64,000 nucleotides of DNA, taken from NCBI RefSeq assembly GCF_001442805.1, contig NZ_CP011131.1, forward strand, positions 248,001 to 312,000, written 5' to 3'. Positions 24,678 to 33,852 of the stretch are shown piece after piece. The stretch is from Lysobacter gummosus. Lineage in GTDB: Bacteria; Pseudomonadota; Gammaproteobacteria; Xanthomonadales; Xanthomonadaceae. The notes under the pieces are model-generated. The model made no database searches. It saw only the letters and a list, made by a program, of their open reading frames with translations, and had not been told where the DNA came from. The first letter of the stretch is position 1; every line of letters starts with the position of its first letter. Made by a program: the position numbers and the translations under genes.

Positions 24678-24680
24678 GCC

Positions 24681-24703
24681 AATGCCGGGCAGGCTCCGGC
24701 ATT
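24681..24703 (+). terminator. Possible terminator hairpin
   Basis: Eight-base stem AATGCCGG/CCGGCATT around a seven-base loop, four bases after the stop codon of the preceding gene. No T-run follows, so it may be an RNA-stabilising hairpin instead of a terminator. Confidence 0.4.
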
Positions 24704-24843
24704 GACCCGCGTCACAGAAGCGCAGCGCGCCGGCGGAAACTGCAACCTGCGACGTGGATGATGGCGGGTCGCTCGCGCAGGCCATGCGCGAACCGTCCGA
24801 CCCGCCCAGCCGAAACCCGCCAGACCATGGGGACCGCGTACCG

Positions 24844-26481
24844 ATGAGCGATCCGCAACGCCGCCGTTTCCTCATCGGCCTCGCCGTGGGCGGAGCGGCG
24901 ACCGTGGCAGGCCCGGTGGCGATGTGGCGCTGGACCGGCGGCCACGGCCACACGCTGGCCTCGGCGCCGGATCTGCAATTGCTGCCGCCTCAGGCGCGCT
25001 TCGTCCAGCCGCTGCGCCTGCCCGGCGGCGAAGGCCTGATGGCGCAGATCGATCTGAACCACGCCATCGACCTGAGCGCGCAGAGCATCGCCCAGGGCCT
25101 GTTCCCGGGCGCGGCGACCACGCTGTGGTCCTACGTCGGCAAGGTCGGCGGACGCGAGGCGATCAATCCGCTGCTGCGCGCGCGCCGCGGCGATGTCATC
25201 GACGTCGGCCTGGACAATCGTCTCAGCGAAACCACCACCATCCACTGGCACGGCCTGTCGGTCGATGAAGCCAACGACGGCAGCGGCCTGCATGCGCTGG
25301 CGGCCGGACAGCGCCGCCGCTATCGCCTGCGCATCGACAACCGCGCCGGCCTGTACTGGTATCACGCTCATCCGCACGGCCGCACCGGCGTGCAGTTGCA
25401 GCGCGGCTTGGCCGGATTGCTGTTGATCGAGGACGAAGAAGAACTCGCCCTGCGCGCGCGCCTGGGCATGCGCTGGGGCGAACGCGATCTGCCGCTGATG
25501 ATCAGCGACAAACAGGTCGCCGCCGACAACGCCATCGTCTACAAGGATGGCGCCGACGACTGGATCGGCAACCGCGTGCTGGTCAACTGGACGCCCGAGC
25601 CGTATCTGGAGGTGATCCCGGCCTGGTACCGCTTCCGCCTGGCCAACGTCGCCAACGCGCGCCTGTTGCGGCCGTGCTTCCAGGCCGGCGACAAAGTGCT
25701 GCCGATGCAGTTGATCGGTTGCGACGGCGGTCTGCTCGAACGCGCGTGGCCGATCGACGACGTATTCCTGGCGCCGGCCCAGCGTGTGGACGTGCTGGTC
25801 GATTTCAGCGCCCTCGCGCCCGGCGACAAGGTCGTGCTGCGCAGCCTGGAATACGTGGCGATGGAAAACGAAGACGAGTCGGGCGCGTTCCTGCCCGATC
25901 CGATGGGCGACCATCCCGGCGCCGCGGCGATGGGCGATGCGCTGGACCTGATGGAATTGCGCGTGATCGATTGCGCGCCGCGCGACCGTCCGCCGGCGCG
26001 GTTGCCGGACCTGAGCGCGATCTCGAAGATCGCGCCGCTGCCCGACACCGGCGACTGGCCGCTGCGCGCGCTGCGCCTGCGCATGGACGAGCAAGGCCGC
26101 TGGTTCATCAACGACTGGAACTTCCACATCAACGGCCACGAGCCGGCGTTCTCGATCAAGCGCGGCAGCCGCGAGGTCTGGGAAATCCGCAACAGCATGA
26201 CCAGCATGCCGCACCCGATCCATCTGCACGGCTTCCAGTTCCGCGTGCTGTCGCGCGCGATCAGCCCGCCCGACATCCGCGGCCGCCAGGTCGCGCCGGG
26301 CGGCCTGAATCCGCAGGACATGGGCTTCAACGACACCGTGGTGGTCTGGCCCGGCGAGATCGTGCGGCTGGCCATCGATTTCTCGCAACCCTTCACCGGC
26401 ACCCAGCGCTACATGCTTCATTGCCACAACCTCGAACACGAGGACATGGGCATGATGCTGACGTTCGCGGTGACGGACTGA
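24844..26481 (+). CDS. Multicopper oxidase, Tat-exported (CueO/bilirubin-oxidase-like)
   Basis: A 545-residue periplasmic copper oxidase that couples substrate or cuprous ion oxidation to reduction of oxygen to water. ATG 24844 gives a twin-arginine signal (QRRRFLIGLAVGG, residues 5-17). Three cupredoxin domains are implied by the four copper motifs: HWHG (134-137), HAHPHG (174-179), HPIHLHGF (457-464) and HCHNLEHEDMGM (526-537), with T1 ligands H457, C527, H532 and probable axial M537. The methionine-rich segment of CueO is not obvious. The next gene is an FKBP isomerase. Copper tolerance or phenol oxidation are both possible roles. Confidence 0.92.
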   Translation: MSDPQRRRFLIGLAVGGAATVAGPVAMWRWTGGHGHTLASAPDLQLLPPQARFVQPLRLPGGEGLMAQIDLNHAIDLSAQSIAQGLFPGAATTLWSYVGKVGGREAINPLLRARRGDVIDVGLDNRLSETTTIHWHGLSVDEANDGSGLHALAAGQRRRYRLRIDNRAGLYWYHAHPHGRTGVQLQRGLAGLLLIEDEEELALRARLGMRWGERDLPLMISDKQVAADNAIVYKDGADDWIGNRVLVNWTPEPYLEVIPAWYRFRLANVANARLLRPCFQAGDKVLPMQLIGCDGGLLERAWPIDDVFLAPAQRVDVLVDFSALAPGDKVVLRSLEYVAMENEDESGAFLPDPMGDHPGAAAMGDALDLMELRVIDCAPRDRPPARLPDLSAISKIAPLPDTGDWPLRALRLRMDEQGRWFINDWNFHINGHEPAFSIKRGSREVWEIRNSMTSMPHPIHLHGFQFRVLSRAISPPDIRGRQVAPGGLNPQDMGFNDTVVVWPGEIVRLAIDFSQPFTGTQRYMLHCHNLEHEDMGMMLTFAVTD

Positions 26482-26518
26482 TCCCGATAATCCGCACGCC
26501 GTTCCCTGGAGCTTTCGT

Positions 26519-27301
26519 ATGCCGCGTCCGTCCCTGTCCTCGCTCGCGCTGTCGTTGTCGTTGTCGGCGTTGCTGGCGCTGAGCGCCTGCACTGCTCCGA
26601 AGGATTCGAGCCAGAGCGCCGAAAACGCGGCCGTAGCGCCGGCGCTGACCGCGGCGCAGGTGAGCAGCGAGAAAGCGCGGATCAGCTACATCGTCGGCCG
26701 CGATTTCGCCGCCAGCATCGAGCCGATCCGCGGCGAACTCGACACCGAACTGGTGCTGCGCGCGATCCGCGACGCCCAGGCCGGCCGCGCGTCCTTGTTC
26801 GATCAGGCGCAGAGCAAGAAGATCCGCGAAGGCTTCAGCGAGCATCTGCGCGCCGCGCACGATGCGCAGGTCAAGGCGCTGGCCGCGCGCAATCTGGAAA
26901 CCGGCGCTGCGTTCCTGAAGAAGAACGCGCAGGCCGCCGGGGTCAAGACCACGGCTTCGGGCCTGCAGTATCGGGTGCTGCGCGAAGGCAAGGGCGCGCA
27001 TCCCAAGGCCAGCGACACGGTGCGGGTGAATTACCTCGGTCGGCTGCTCGACGGCAGCAAGTTCGAAAGCACCTACGACACCGATCATCCGGCCGAATTC
27101 GTATTGGCGCAGGTGATGCCCGGCTGGACCGAGGGCGTGCAGTTGATGACGCCGGGCGCGAAGTATCGGTTCTGGGTTCCGGCCAGGCTGGCTTATGGCG
27201 ATCGCGGTTTGGCCGGGCAGATCGAGCCGAATTCGGTGCTGGATTTCGAGATCGAGTTGTTGGAGATCGCGGGCGAGGGTGTGCCCGTGCACGATGAGTG
27301 A
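26519..27301 (+). CDS. FKBP-type peptidyl-prolyl isomerase lipoprotein
   Basis: A 260-residue Mip/FkpA-like isomerase that speeds proline cis-trans switching of exported proteins. A lipoprotein signal ends in the lipobox LSAC (Cys24). An N-terminal dimerisation domain (about residues 40-130, with YIVGRDFAASIEPI) is followed by the FKBP domain (about 150-255) with VRVNYLGRLLDGSKFEST and FWVPARLAYGDRG, which contain the usual active-site aromatic residues. The start at 26519 follows CTGGAGC. It lies 37 bp behind the multicopper oxidase gene and may be cotranscribed with it. Confidence 0.93.
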   Translation: MPRPSLSSLALSLSLSALLALSACTAPKDSSQSAENAAVAPALTAAQVSSEKARISYIVGRDFAASIEPIRGELDTELVLRAIRDAQAGRASLFDQAQSKKIREGFSEHLRAAHDAQVKALAARNLETGAAFLKKNAQAAGVKTTASGLQYRVLREGKGAHPKASDTVRVNYLGRLLDGSKFESTYDTDHPAEFVLAQVMPGWTEGVQLMTPGAKYRFWVPARLAYGDRGLAGQIEPNSVLDFEIELLEIAGEGVPVHDE

Positions 27302-27717
27302 GGTGGGTTTTCGCGATCTGAGCGGAAAGCATCGGGGCTGAAGCTCCCTCCCACAACAGACCTCGTTGCTCTGTCGCACCGATAGGCGGCTCGCCTGTCG
27401 GCATCATCGCTGTGACTATTCATCGACACTGACATCGATAGCCACACCGCGCAGGCACACTTTTCAGAACGATCGCGCGATGCCGCGAAGTCTGTTGTGG
27501 GAGGGAGCTTCAGCCCCGATGCTTTTCGCTCAGATCGCCACAACCCGCCATTCCACCCGCCCAAGCGCCCAACTTGTGACCGCAACCTCAGCCAGGCGAG
27601 CAACGGCCGCGAAATCCGTCGCAATCGTGTAGCAGTTTTCCGGCCACACTCCGCAGCCATCGCATGCCGCAACGTTGCGATTCCGTCCCAGCCACTCCCC
27701 GTCTTCGGAGACAGCCA
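27302..27717. repeat. Intergenic region with inverted pair of GTGGGAGGG repeats
   Basis: 416 bp without a gene. Copies at 27329-27354 (minus) and 27497-27522 (plus) extend on both sides (GATCTGAGCGGAAAGC and GCTTTTCGCTCAGATCG) so that 27314-27354 and 27497-27539 form one long inverted repeat with a 140-bp spacer. The A/T-richer spacer 27410-27470 shows nothing I can name. The promoter of the phosphatase gene must lie at 27540-27700. Confidence 0.75.
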
Positions 27718-29466
27718 GTGAACCTCAAGCTCAAGGGCGCGACCGCCCATGGCGCTATCGCCACGTTGTTGATCGGCGCCGCCGTGCTCGCCCCCGCGCA
27801 GGCCGGCCAGCGCACCTTGCAACTGTCCGAAGACGACACCCGCAGCAAGCCGATCGCCGCCGCGTCCGCGCTGCGCGCCACGCCGCTGGCCCAGGCCGTG
27901 TCCGACCGCGTCTGCGAAACCGGCGCCAAGTGGCTGCGGGTCGGCTTCAAGCAGCTCAAGCTGTCGGGTTACGACTCGCTGGTGCTGACCAGCAGCGGCG
28001 GCGACAAGCTGGTGTTCGAAGGCCAGCACTGGAACCAGCGCAGCTTCACCACCCGCGCGCTGCGCGGCGAGTGCGTGGACATCAAGCCCTACTTCAGCCA
28101 GCCCGACAGCGCCTTCCAGCTCGATCGCTACGAATACAGCGCGGTGCCGCTGGACAAGGCCACCGTGGTCGTGGCCGGCGCCGGCGACATCTGCGACACC
28201 AGCGGCAACGCCTGCCAGGGCACTTCGGATCTGATCGTCTCGATCAATCCGACCGCGGTGTTCACCGCCGGCGACAACGCCTACAGCAGCGGCACGCTGA
28301 GCGAGTACAACAACCGCTACGCGCCGACCTGGGGCCGCTTCAAGGCGCTGACCAGCCCGACGCCGGGCAACCACGACTACAGCACCTCCGGCGCCAGCGG
28401 CTACTTCGACTACTTCAACGGCGTCGGCAACCAGACCGGCCCGGCCGGCGATCGCAGCAAGGGCTATTACAGCTGGGACGTGGGCGACTGGCATTTCATC
28501 GCCCTCAACACCATGAGCGGCGGCACCGTCGCGAGCACGCAGATCAATTGGCTCAAGAGCGATCTGGCGGCGAACACCAAGCCCTGCACCGCGGCCTACT
28601 TCCACCATCCGCTGGTCAGCCGCGGCAGCTACAGCGGCTACACCCAGGTCAAGCCGTTCTGGGACGCGCTGTACGCGGCCAAGGCCGATCTGGTGCTGGT
28701 CGGCCACGACCACAACTACCAGCGCTACGGCAAGATGAATCCGAGCCAGGCCGCGGCCAGCGACGGCATCCGCCAAGTGCTGGTCGGCACCGGCGGACGC
28801 GCGTTCTACAGCATCAGCGGCAGCCATCCGCTGTTGGAAGCCAGCAACTCCAGCACCTTCGGCGTGTTGAAGCTGACCTTGACCGCGAGCGGTTATACCG
28901 GCGATTTCGTGCCGCGCGCCGGCAGCAGCTACACCGATCACTTCACCGGCACCTGCAACAAGGGCGGCACCCCGTCGCAGTCGCTGACGCTCAACTCGGT
29001 GCGCGACGTCACGGTCAAATCCGGCGGCTCCCGCAACAACAGCGCGACCTTGTTCGCCGACGGCAGCGACGGCGGCCAGGTGTTGCGCGGCCTGATGGGC
29101 TGGAACGTTTCCAGCGCCAGCGGCCTCAACCTCACCGGCGCGCAGGTCAAGCTGCAGGTGAGCGACAGGTCCGCCGGCGGCTACGATCTGTATCAGGTCA
29201 CCACTGCCTGGACCGAAGCGAGCGCGACCTACAGCGGCGCCGCGTTGGGCACCAAGCTGGGCTCGGTCACGCCGAACGCGACCGGCGCGCAGTACATCAC
29301 CCTCAACGCCGCCGGCCTGCAACTGGTCAAGGACTGGGCGTCCGGCGCGGTCGCCAACAACGGCGTGATCCTGGTGCCGGCCTCCGGCGTCACCGACGGC
29401 GTGGACTGGTCCTCGCGCGAAGGCGCCAACGCGCCGCAGCTGCTGCTGAGCTACACCACGCCGTAA
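27718..29466 (+). CDS. Secreted metallophosphoesterase with DNRLRE (CBM96-like) domain
   Basis: A 582-residue exported hydrolase of phosphate esters. GTG 27718 with GGAG eight bases upstream gives a signal peptide ([10 protein letters not shown] to APAQA, about 28 residues); a longer frame lacks a signal. The metallophosphoesterase (purple-acid-phosphatase-like) motifs are in order: GDICD (about 155), FTAGDN (about 182), PGNHDY (about 216), FHHP (about 298) and GHDHNYQR (about 329). From about residue 427 a beta-rich DNRLRE domain follows ([18 protein letters not shown] to the end), a module that often binds carbohydrate or surfaces. Phosphate scavenging outside the cell is likely. Confidence 0.9.
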   Translation: MNLKLKGATAHGAIATLLIGAAVLAPAQAGQRTLQLSEDDTRSKPIAAASALRATPLAQAVSDRVCETGAKWLRVGFKQLKLSGYDSLVLTSSGGDKLVFEGQHWNQRSFTTRALRGECVDIKPYFSQPDSAFQLDRYEYSAVPLDKATVVVAGAGDICDTSGNACQGTSDLIVSINPTAVFTAGDNAYSSGTLSEYNNRYAPTWGRFKALTSPTPGNHDYSTSGASGYFDYFNGVGNQTGPAGDRSKGYYSWDVGDWHFIALNTMSGGTVASTQINWLKSDLAANTKPCTAAYFHHPLVSRGSYSGYTQVKPFWDALYAAKADLVLVGHDHNYQRYGKMNPSQAAASDGIRQVLVGTGGRAFYSISGSHPLLEASNSSTFGVLKLTLTASGYTGDFVPRAGSSYTDHFTGTCNKGGTPSQSLTLNSVRDVTVKSGGSRNNSATLFADGSDGGQVLRGLMGWNVSSASGLNLTGAQVKLQVSDRSAGGYDLYQVTTAWTEASATYSGAALGTKLGSVTPNATGAQYITLNAAGLQLVKDWASGAVANNGVILVPASGVTDGVDWSSREGANAPQLLLSYTTP

Positions 29467-29494
29467 ACGCACGCAGCGATCTTCCTCGCGCAGC

Positions 29495-29529
29495 AACGAC
29501 AACGCCCGCGAATCGCGGGCGTTGTCGTT
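29495..29529. terminator. Strong hairpin between convergent genes
   Basis: A perfect 16-base stem (AACGACAACGCCCGCG with its complement) around an AAT loop, starting 28 bases after the phosphatase stop codon, followed by TGTACC. On the minus strand it likewise faces the end of the gene at 29573. Probably a bidirectional terminator although the T-run is short. Confidence 0.7.
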
Positions 29530-29572
29530 TGTACCGGTGTTACGGGTAAGCGTTCAGTGCCGCGTGTTCGAT

Positions 29573-30031
29573 TCAGCTCATCTGCAAAACCGGACGCGTA
29601 TTGGTATTCGCACCGGTGCCGAGCATGAGCTTGACCGATTCCTTGATGCGTTCGGCGCCGCCGAGCTTGACCGCGGCGATCAGACGCTCGCCGATAGTCC
29701 GGCTTTCGTCGGCGGTGCTGGTGTGAGCGCCGAGAATCGCCAGGCCTTTTTCGGTCAGGCGATAACGCAGCGCCACGTGCACGAACGGAACGCCGTTCAA
29801 CGACTCCTTGACGCAGGCGGTGCTGCGCAGATAACCCTCGTCCATCAACCACTCGAACGTCGCGCCGCAGGCGAGCACCGCCGCGGCCATGGCCTCGCGA
29901 TTGGACGGGTCGACACCCGGCATGTGACGCGCCGATTCCTCGGCGTTGAAGCGCGCTACCACGGGATGCTGTTCGAACGCCGCGGCGCAGATCCGAGCAG
30001 TGGCAATGCTGAAAACTTCGATGTTTTTCAT
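29573..30031 (-). CDS. Hypothetical protein (152 aa)
   Basis: Not recognised. The frame starts MKNIEVFSIATARICAAAFE with an AGGGGG ribosome binding site about nine bases before ATG 30031. The protein is soluble and helical; residues 60-110 (ATFEWLMDEGYLRS, then VALRYRLTEKGLAIL) resemble a winged-helix fold, which is only an impression. It is isolated: convergent with the phosphatase gene and preceded by a 240-bp A/T-richer stretch (30032-30130) that should hold its promoter. The base composition of that leader differs from the surroundings and may hint at acquisition. Confidence 0.7.
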   Translation of the reverse strand: MKNIEVFSIATARICAAAFEQHPVVARFNAEESARHMPGVDPSNREAMAAAVLACGATFEWLMDEGYLRSTACVKESLNGVPFVHVALRYRLTEKGLAILGAHTSTADESRTIGERLIAAVKLGGAERIKESVKLMLGTGANTNTRPVLQMS

Positions 30032-30272
30032 GAATGACGCCCCCTGACGTCCTTGCTATTTACGAGGGCATTACGTAAAGACGGCGTGATGAAGGAAGCG
30101 CTAAAAATTTGAAAAATAAAGACTGTTTCTTGCGCTTCGTCGCGTGTGAATTGTGATGGAAGCCGGCGGAACCATGACAAACTGACCCGACGCGACACAA
30201 GCCGTACGCGTTACGGCACCCGCGCGGGTGAGCGTCGATCAGATACATGAACGAGTCGTGGCTCCGAAAGCC

Positions 30273-31727
30273 TCAAGTTTCGGCCGGAGCCAATTCGATC
30301 ACCGTGTCGATGCTATCGGGCAGCGTCGCAGGCAATGCGATCAGCGCGTCCGCGCCGTCGCGGCGAACGCTCAGTTCGCGACCGCCGTCGAGCAATCGCG
30401 CGCGCTGCGCGCCGGCCGCGCGCACCCGCAGCTCGCCGCCGGCCGGGCGCTCGAACACGTGCAGGTACAAGCGCCCGTCCTTGGCGGTGATCCGGCCCCA
30501 GTCCACCGCATCGAGCGGGCTGGCCTGGGTGGCGTAGATCGAATCGCCGTTGCGCTTGAGCCACGCGCCGATCTCGCGCAGGCGCTGCACGCTCGCCGGC
30601 GGCACGGTGCCGTCGGCCATCGGCCCGATGTTGAGCAACAGATTGCCGCCCTTGCTGGCGGTGTCGGCCAGATCGCGCACCAGCTCGCGCGTGGATTTCC
30701 ACTTCGTATCCAGCGCGCTGTAGCCCCAGGTGCCGTTCATCGTCATGCACGCTTCCCAGTCCACGCCGGCCACGCCGCGCGCGGGAATCGCCTGCTCGGG
30801 CGTGGTGAAATCGCCGTGGGCGCGATCGAACCACTGCAGGCTGCCCTGCGGATCGTCGTAACCGAGCGATCGATACAGGCGATTGTTCATGACGATGCCC
30901 GGCTGCGCCTTGCGCACCATCGCCATCAGTTCGCTCGCGCGCCAGGTTTCGCCTTCGGCGCCGGGATTGGAGTAGTCCCACCACAGCACGTCGATCGGGC
31001 CGTAGTGTTCGACCAACTCGCGCACCTGTGCGTGCAGGAAGTCCTGATAGGCCTTCAAGTCGGCGCGCTTGGCGTAGTCGGGATCTTCCTTGTCGCCGGC
31101 CTTCTCCAGGGGATGCGGCAGCGGGTGTTCCAGGCGGGCGAAATCGCGATACGGATAGGCCGGGTGATGCCAGTCGATCACCGAGTGATACAGGCCCACC
31201 TTCAGGCCTTCGGCGCGCGCCGCTTGGACGATTTCGCGGACCAGATCGCGGCCGGTGGCGTCCTTGGCGTCGAAGTCGCTGACCGCGCTGTCGTGCAGGG
31301 CGAAGCCTTCGTGATGCTTGCTGGTGAACACGAGATATCTCGCGCCCGATTGTTTGGCCAGCCGCGCCCACTGCCGGGCGAAGCCGGGCTTGGGCTTGAA
31401 CAGCGGCAGCATCTGCCGGGCGTATTCGGCGGTGGGCACGTGCGCGGTGCGCTCGATCCATTCCGCCGTGCCCTGCATCGGCTGGCCGTTCCAGCGTCCG
31501 GCCGCGCCCGAGTACAGGCCCCAATGCACGAACAAGCCGAAGCGCGCCTCGCGCCACCAGCGCATGCGCGCGTCGAACGCGGCCTGACTTTCGCTGGGCG
31601 CGGTCACCGCCGGCTTCGGCACCGCCGCGGCGGGCGTGGCGGCGAATGCGGACGAGGCGAACACAGCACAGGCCAGCGCCGCGCTCACGGCGCGCGCGGT
31701 GAAGCTTTGAACAATCGCGAAGGACAT
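30273..31727 (-). CDS. Alpha-L-fucosidase, GH29, Sec-exported
   Basis: A 484-residue glycoside hydrolase that removes alpha-linked L-fucose. ATG 31727 (CGGAGCG upstream) begins a Sec signal ending near SSAFAA (residue 31). The GH29 barrel shows WWREARFGLFVHWGLYS (about residues 55-72), TSKHHEGFALH, and DVLWWDYSN with the presumed nucleophile Asp in that last motif; GGNLLLNIGPMADG follows. A short beta domain closes the protein. The second fucosidase gene at 32002 is divergent, so both share the 31728-32001 promoter region and may be co-induced by fucosylated glycans. Confidence 0.93.
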   Translation of the reverse strand: MSFAIVQSFTARAVSAALACAVFASSAFAATPAAAVPKPAVTAPSESQAAFDARMRWWREARFGLFVHWGLYSGAAGRWNGQPMQGTAEWIERTAHVPTAEYARQMLPLFKPKPGFARQWARLAKQSGARYLVFTSKHHEGFALHDSAVSDFDAKDATGRDLVREIVQAARAEGLKVGLYHSVIDWHHPAYPYRDFARLEHPLPHPLEKAGDKEDPDYAKRADLKAYQDFLHAQVRELVEHYGPIDVLWWDYSNPGAEGETWRASELMAMVRKAQPGIVMNNRLYRSLGYDDPQGSLQWFDRAHGDFTTPEQAIPARGVAGVDWEACMTMNGTWGYSALDTKWKSTRELVRDLADTASKGGNLLLNIGPMADGTVPPASVQRLREIGAWLKRNGDSIYATQASPLDAVDWGRITAKDGRLYLHVFERPAGGELRVRAAGAQRARLLDGGRELSVRRDGADALIALPATLPDSIDTVIELAPAET

Positions 31728-32001
31728 CGAAGCGCTCCGGCACAGGGCGAACCGCATCGGAACAAATGCGGGGCGATGCAGTCAACCATCGCGCCGTTGC
31801 GAGCGCGATGATCCGGCGACCGGGTTTTTGTCGATGTTTGAATCGATTTGGACATGCGCGGAAAAATCAAAAGTGTGTGCATGCGTCAAAATAAATCCAA
31901 ACGCCGCATGTTGCTGCCATCGTTGCGCGGATGGCGAACCGCGCGCCGATCCGCACTAGACTTCGAGCATCATCGCCGTGTCCCCCGACCGCAGGAACTT
32001 C
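31728..32001. promoter_or_regulatory. Divergent promoter region of two fucosidase genes
   Basis: 274 bp between oppositely oriented fucosidase genes, with A/T-rich tracts at about 31820-31915, the likely shared promoter zone. I see imperfect TTTGAATCGATTTGGACATGCG-type words but no operator clear enough to name. Confidence 0.45.
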
Positions 32002-33480
32002 ATGGATCGTCGCCGCTTTCTCGTGACCACCTCAACCGTCGCCGCGCTGGGCGCGGCGCCTTTGGCCGACGCGCTGGCCGGCGCTCCGGCGCCGCATGCG
32101 CGCAATGATGCCGACACGGCGCCATCGCGGCCGCGGCCGAGCCCGCAGCAACTGACCTGGCAGCGCGAAGAACTGGCGATGTTCGTGCACTTCACCGTCA
32201 ACACCTTCACCGATCGCGAATGGGGCGAAGGCACGGAAGATCCGCGGGTGTTCGATCCTTCCGACCTCGACGCGCGGCAGTGGGCGCGCGCGGCCAAGGC
32301 CGGCGGTTTCCGCAGCCTGATCCTGACCGCCAAGCATCACGACGGCTTCTGCCTGTGGCCCACCGCGACCACCAGGCACAGCGTGGGCAGCAGCCCGTGG
32401 CGCGGCGGCCAGGGCGATGTCGTGCGCGAGTTCGTCGAGGCCTGCCGCGCGGAAAACCTCGGTGTGGGGTTCTATCTCTCGCCCTGGGACCGGCACGAGC
32501 CGCGCTACGGCAGCGGCAAGGCCTACGACGATTTCTACATCGCGCAGCTCACCGAACTGCTGAGCAACTACGGGCCGGTGGTCGAAGTCTGGTTCGACGG
32601 CGCCAACGGCGAAGGCCCCAACGGCAAGCGCCAGGCCTACGACTGGCCGCGCATCCATCGCACCGTGCGCGAACTGCAGCCGCAGGCGATGATCTTTTCC
32701 GACGCCGGGCCGGACCTGCGTTGGATCGGCAATGAGCGTGGCGTGGCCGGCAGCACCTGTTGGTCGATGGTCGATCCCGCGCGCGTGCCGCACGCCGGTT
32801 TCGACCGGCCCTGGGTCGGCGAAGCCTTGCAGCAGGGCGATCCGCAGGGCGCGGTGTGGCGGCCGGGCGAAACCGATGTGTCGATCCGTCCGGGCTGGTT
32901 CTGGCACGCGGCCGAAGACGCCAAGGTGCGCAGCGCCGATGGTCTGATCGATCTGTATTTCAGCTCGGTCGGCCGCAACAGCAAGCTGCTGCTGAACGTG
33001 CCGCCGACCCGCGCCGGCCGCTTCCACGACACCGACGTGGCGAACCTGGCGCAGTTCGCGCGCAAACGCGAAGCGATCTTCGCCGGCGGCAATCTGCTCG
33101 CCGGTGCGCGCGTGCGCGCCAGTTCCAGCGCCGATGCGCATCCGCCCGCGCACGTGTTCGACGGCGATCCGCAGCGATTCTGGATGCCGGCGGCGCCGGC
33201 GCGCGCGGGTTGGATCGAGTTCGAGTTCGACCGGCCGATCGAGTTCGACACGCTGTGCCTGACCGAGGCGATCGAGCACGGACAGCACATCGCCAATCAC
33301 CGCTTCGACGCCTGGCGCGACGGGCGCTGGCGGACCTTCGCCTGGGGCACGACCGTGGGCTGCAAGCGCCTGGAGCGCTTCGACCCGGTGCGCGCGCAGC
33401 GGCTGCGCCTGGAAGTCGAGTTCGCCTATGCGACCCCGGCGCTGAGTTCGGTGGCTTTGTATCGCAGCCGTCCGGCGTGA
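32002..33480 (+). CDS. Alpha-L-fucosidase, GH29, Tat-exported, with C-terminal F5/8-like domain
   Basis: A 492-residue second GH29 enzyme, only distantly like its neighbour. ATG 32002 (AGGAA five bases upstream) gives a twin-arginine signal DRRRFLVTTSTVAALG. The barrel has EELAMFVHFTVNTFTDREWG, TAKHHDGFCLWPT, LSPWDRHEPRYG and VEVWFDGANGEG, where the Asp is the presumed nucleophile. From about residue 370 a discoidin-like beta domain (HVFDGDPQRFWMP, WIEFEFDRPIEFDTLCL) follows, a frequent glycan-binding attachment. An upstream GTG at 31978 is in frame but would spoil the Tat signal. Works outside the cytoplasm on fucosylated polymers. Confidence 0.92.
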   Translation: MDRRRFLVTTSTVAALGAAPLADALAGAPAPHARNDADTAPSRPRPSPQQLTWQREELAMFVHFTVNTFTDREWGEGTEDPRVFDPSDLDARQWARAAKAGGFRSLILTAKHHDGFCLWPTATTRHSVGSSPWRGGQGDVVREFVEACRAENLGVGFYLSPWDRHEPRYGSGKAYDDFYIAQLTELLSNYGPVVEVWFDGANGEGPNGKRQAYDWPRIHRTVRELQPQAMIFSDAGPDLRWIGNERGVAGSTCWSMVDPARVPHAGFDRPWVGEALQQGDPQGAVWRPGETDVSIRPGWFWHAAEDAKVRSADGLIDLYFSSVGRNSKLLLNVPPTRAGRFHDTDVANLAQFARKREAIFAGGNLLAGARVRASSSADAHPPAHVFDGDPQRFWMPAAPARAGWIEFEFDRPIEFDTLCLTEAIEHGQHIANHRFDAWRDGRWRTFAWGTTVGCKRLERFDPVRAQRLRLEVEFAYATPALSSVALYRSRPA

Positions 33481-33600
33481 TCGGATTTGCGAAGTCTTTT
33501 GTGGGAGGGGCTTCAGCCCCGATGCCTTCCGATCAGGCGCGACGATCGGAACGGAAAGCATCGGGGCTGAAGCCCCTCCTGCAGAGACCTCGTCGCGCTA
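33481..33600. repeat. Inverted pair of GTGGGAGGGGCTTCAGCCCC repeats
   Basis: Copies at 33501-33525 (plus) and 33558-33582 (minus) form an inverted repeat with a 32-base spacer just behind the fucosidase stop codon. They belong to the dispersed family also seen at 13589, 13719, 13772, 27329, 27497 and (partial) 45201. The pair may end or stabilise the fucosidase message. Confidence 0.82.
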
Positions 33601-33645
33601 AGTCCGTGATTCTGAACTGCAATTCAGCCTCCCGCGTGCTATGGT

Positions 33646-33837
33646 TGCACCCAGAAGGGGAGTAGCTCCCAACTGTCGTATCGTCATTACGGGTCCACGA
33701 CCCCGGTGCGACAGGCATCCGACCCCCGGCCACGCGTCGGCCGGATGCGAGCAAGACCTTCGCCGCAAGCGGCGAAGGCACGTCCCCGATCTCCACCGGA
33801 TGACGCTTCGTGGCCCGCGGCCATGAGGCGTTTTTTT
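33646..33837 (+). ncRNA. yybP-ykoY manganese riboswitch with terminator platform
   Basis: The yybP-ykoY aptamer hallmarks are all present: AGAAGGGGAGTAGCTCCC at 33653-33670, GGCATCCGA (33714-33722) and CGGATGCGAGCAAGACC (33742-33758), the two L1/L3 loops that together hold the metal ion. A perfect stem CCTTCGCC/GGCGAAGG follows (33757-33778). Then comes an intrinsic terminator, ACGCTTCGTGGCC paired with GGCCATGAGGCGT (33803-33831) with a run of seven T. Manganese binding should favour read-through into the TerC gene. A -10-like TATGGT lies at 33640-33645. Confidence 0.93.
33803..33837 (+). terminator. Riboswitch-controlled terminator
   Basis: Thirteen-base stem with two G-U pairs, three-base loop and TTTTTTT, ending 15 bases before the TerC start codon and just before its GGGAG ribosome binding site. 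It is the expression platform of the manganese riboswitch. Confidence 0.88.
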
Positions 33838-33852
33838 ATCCGGGAGATTCAA

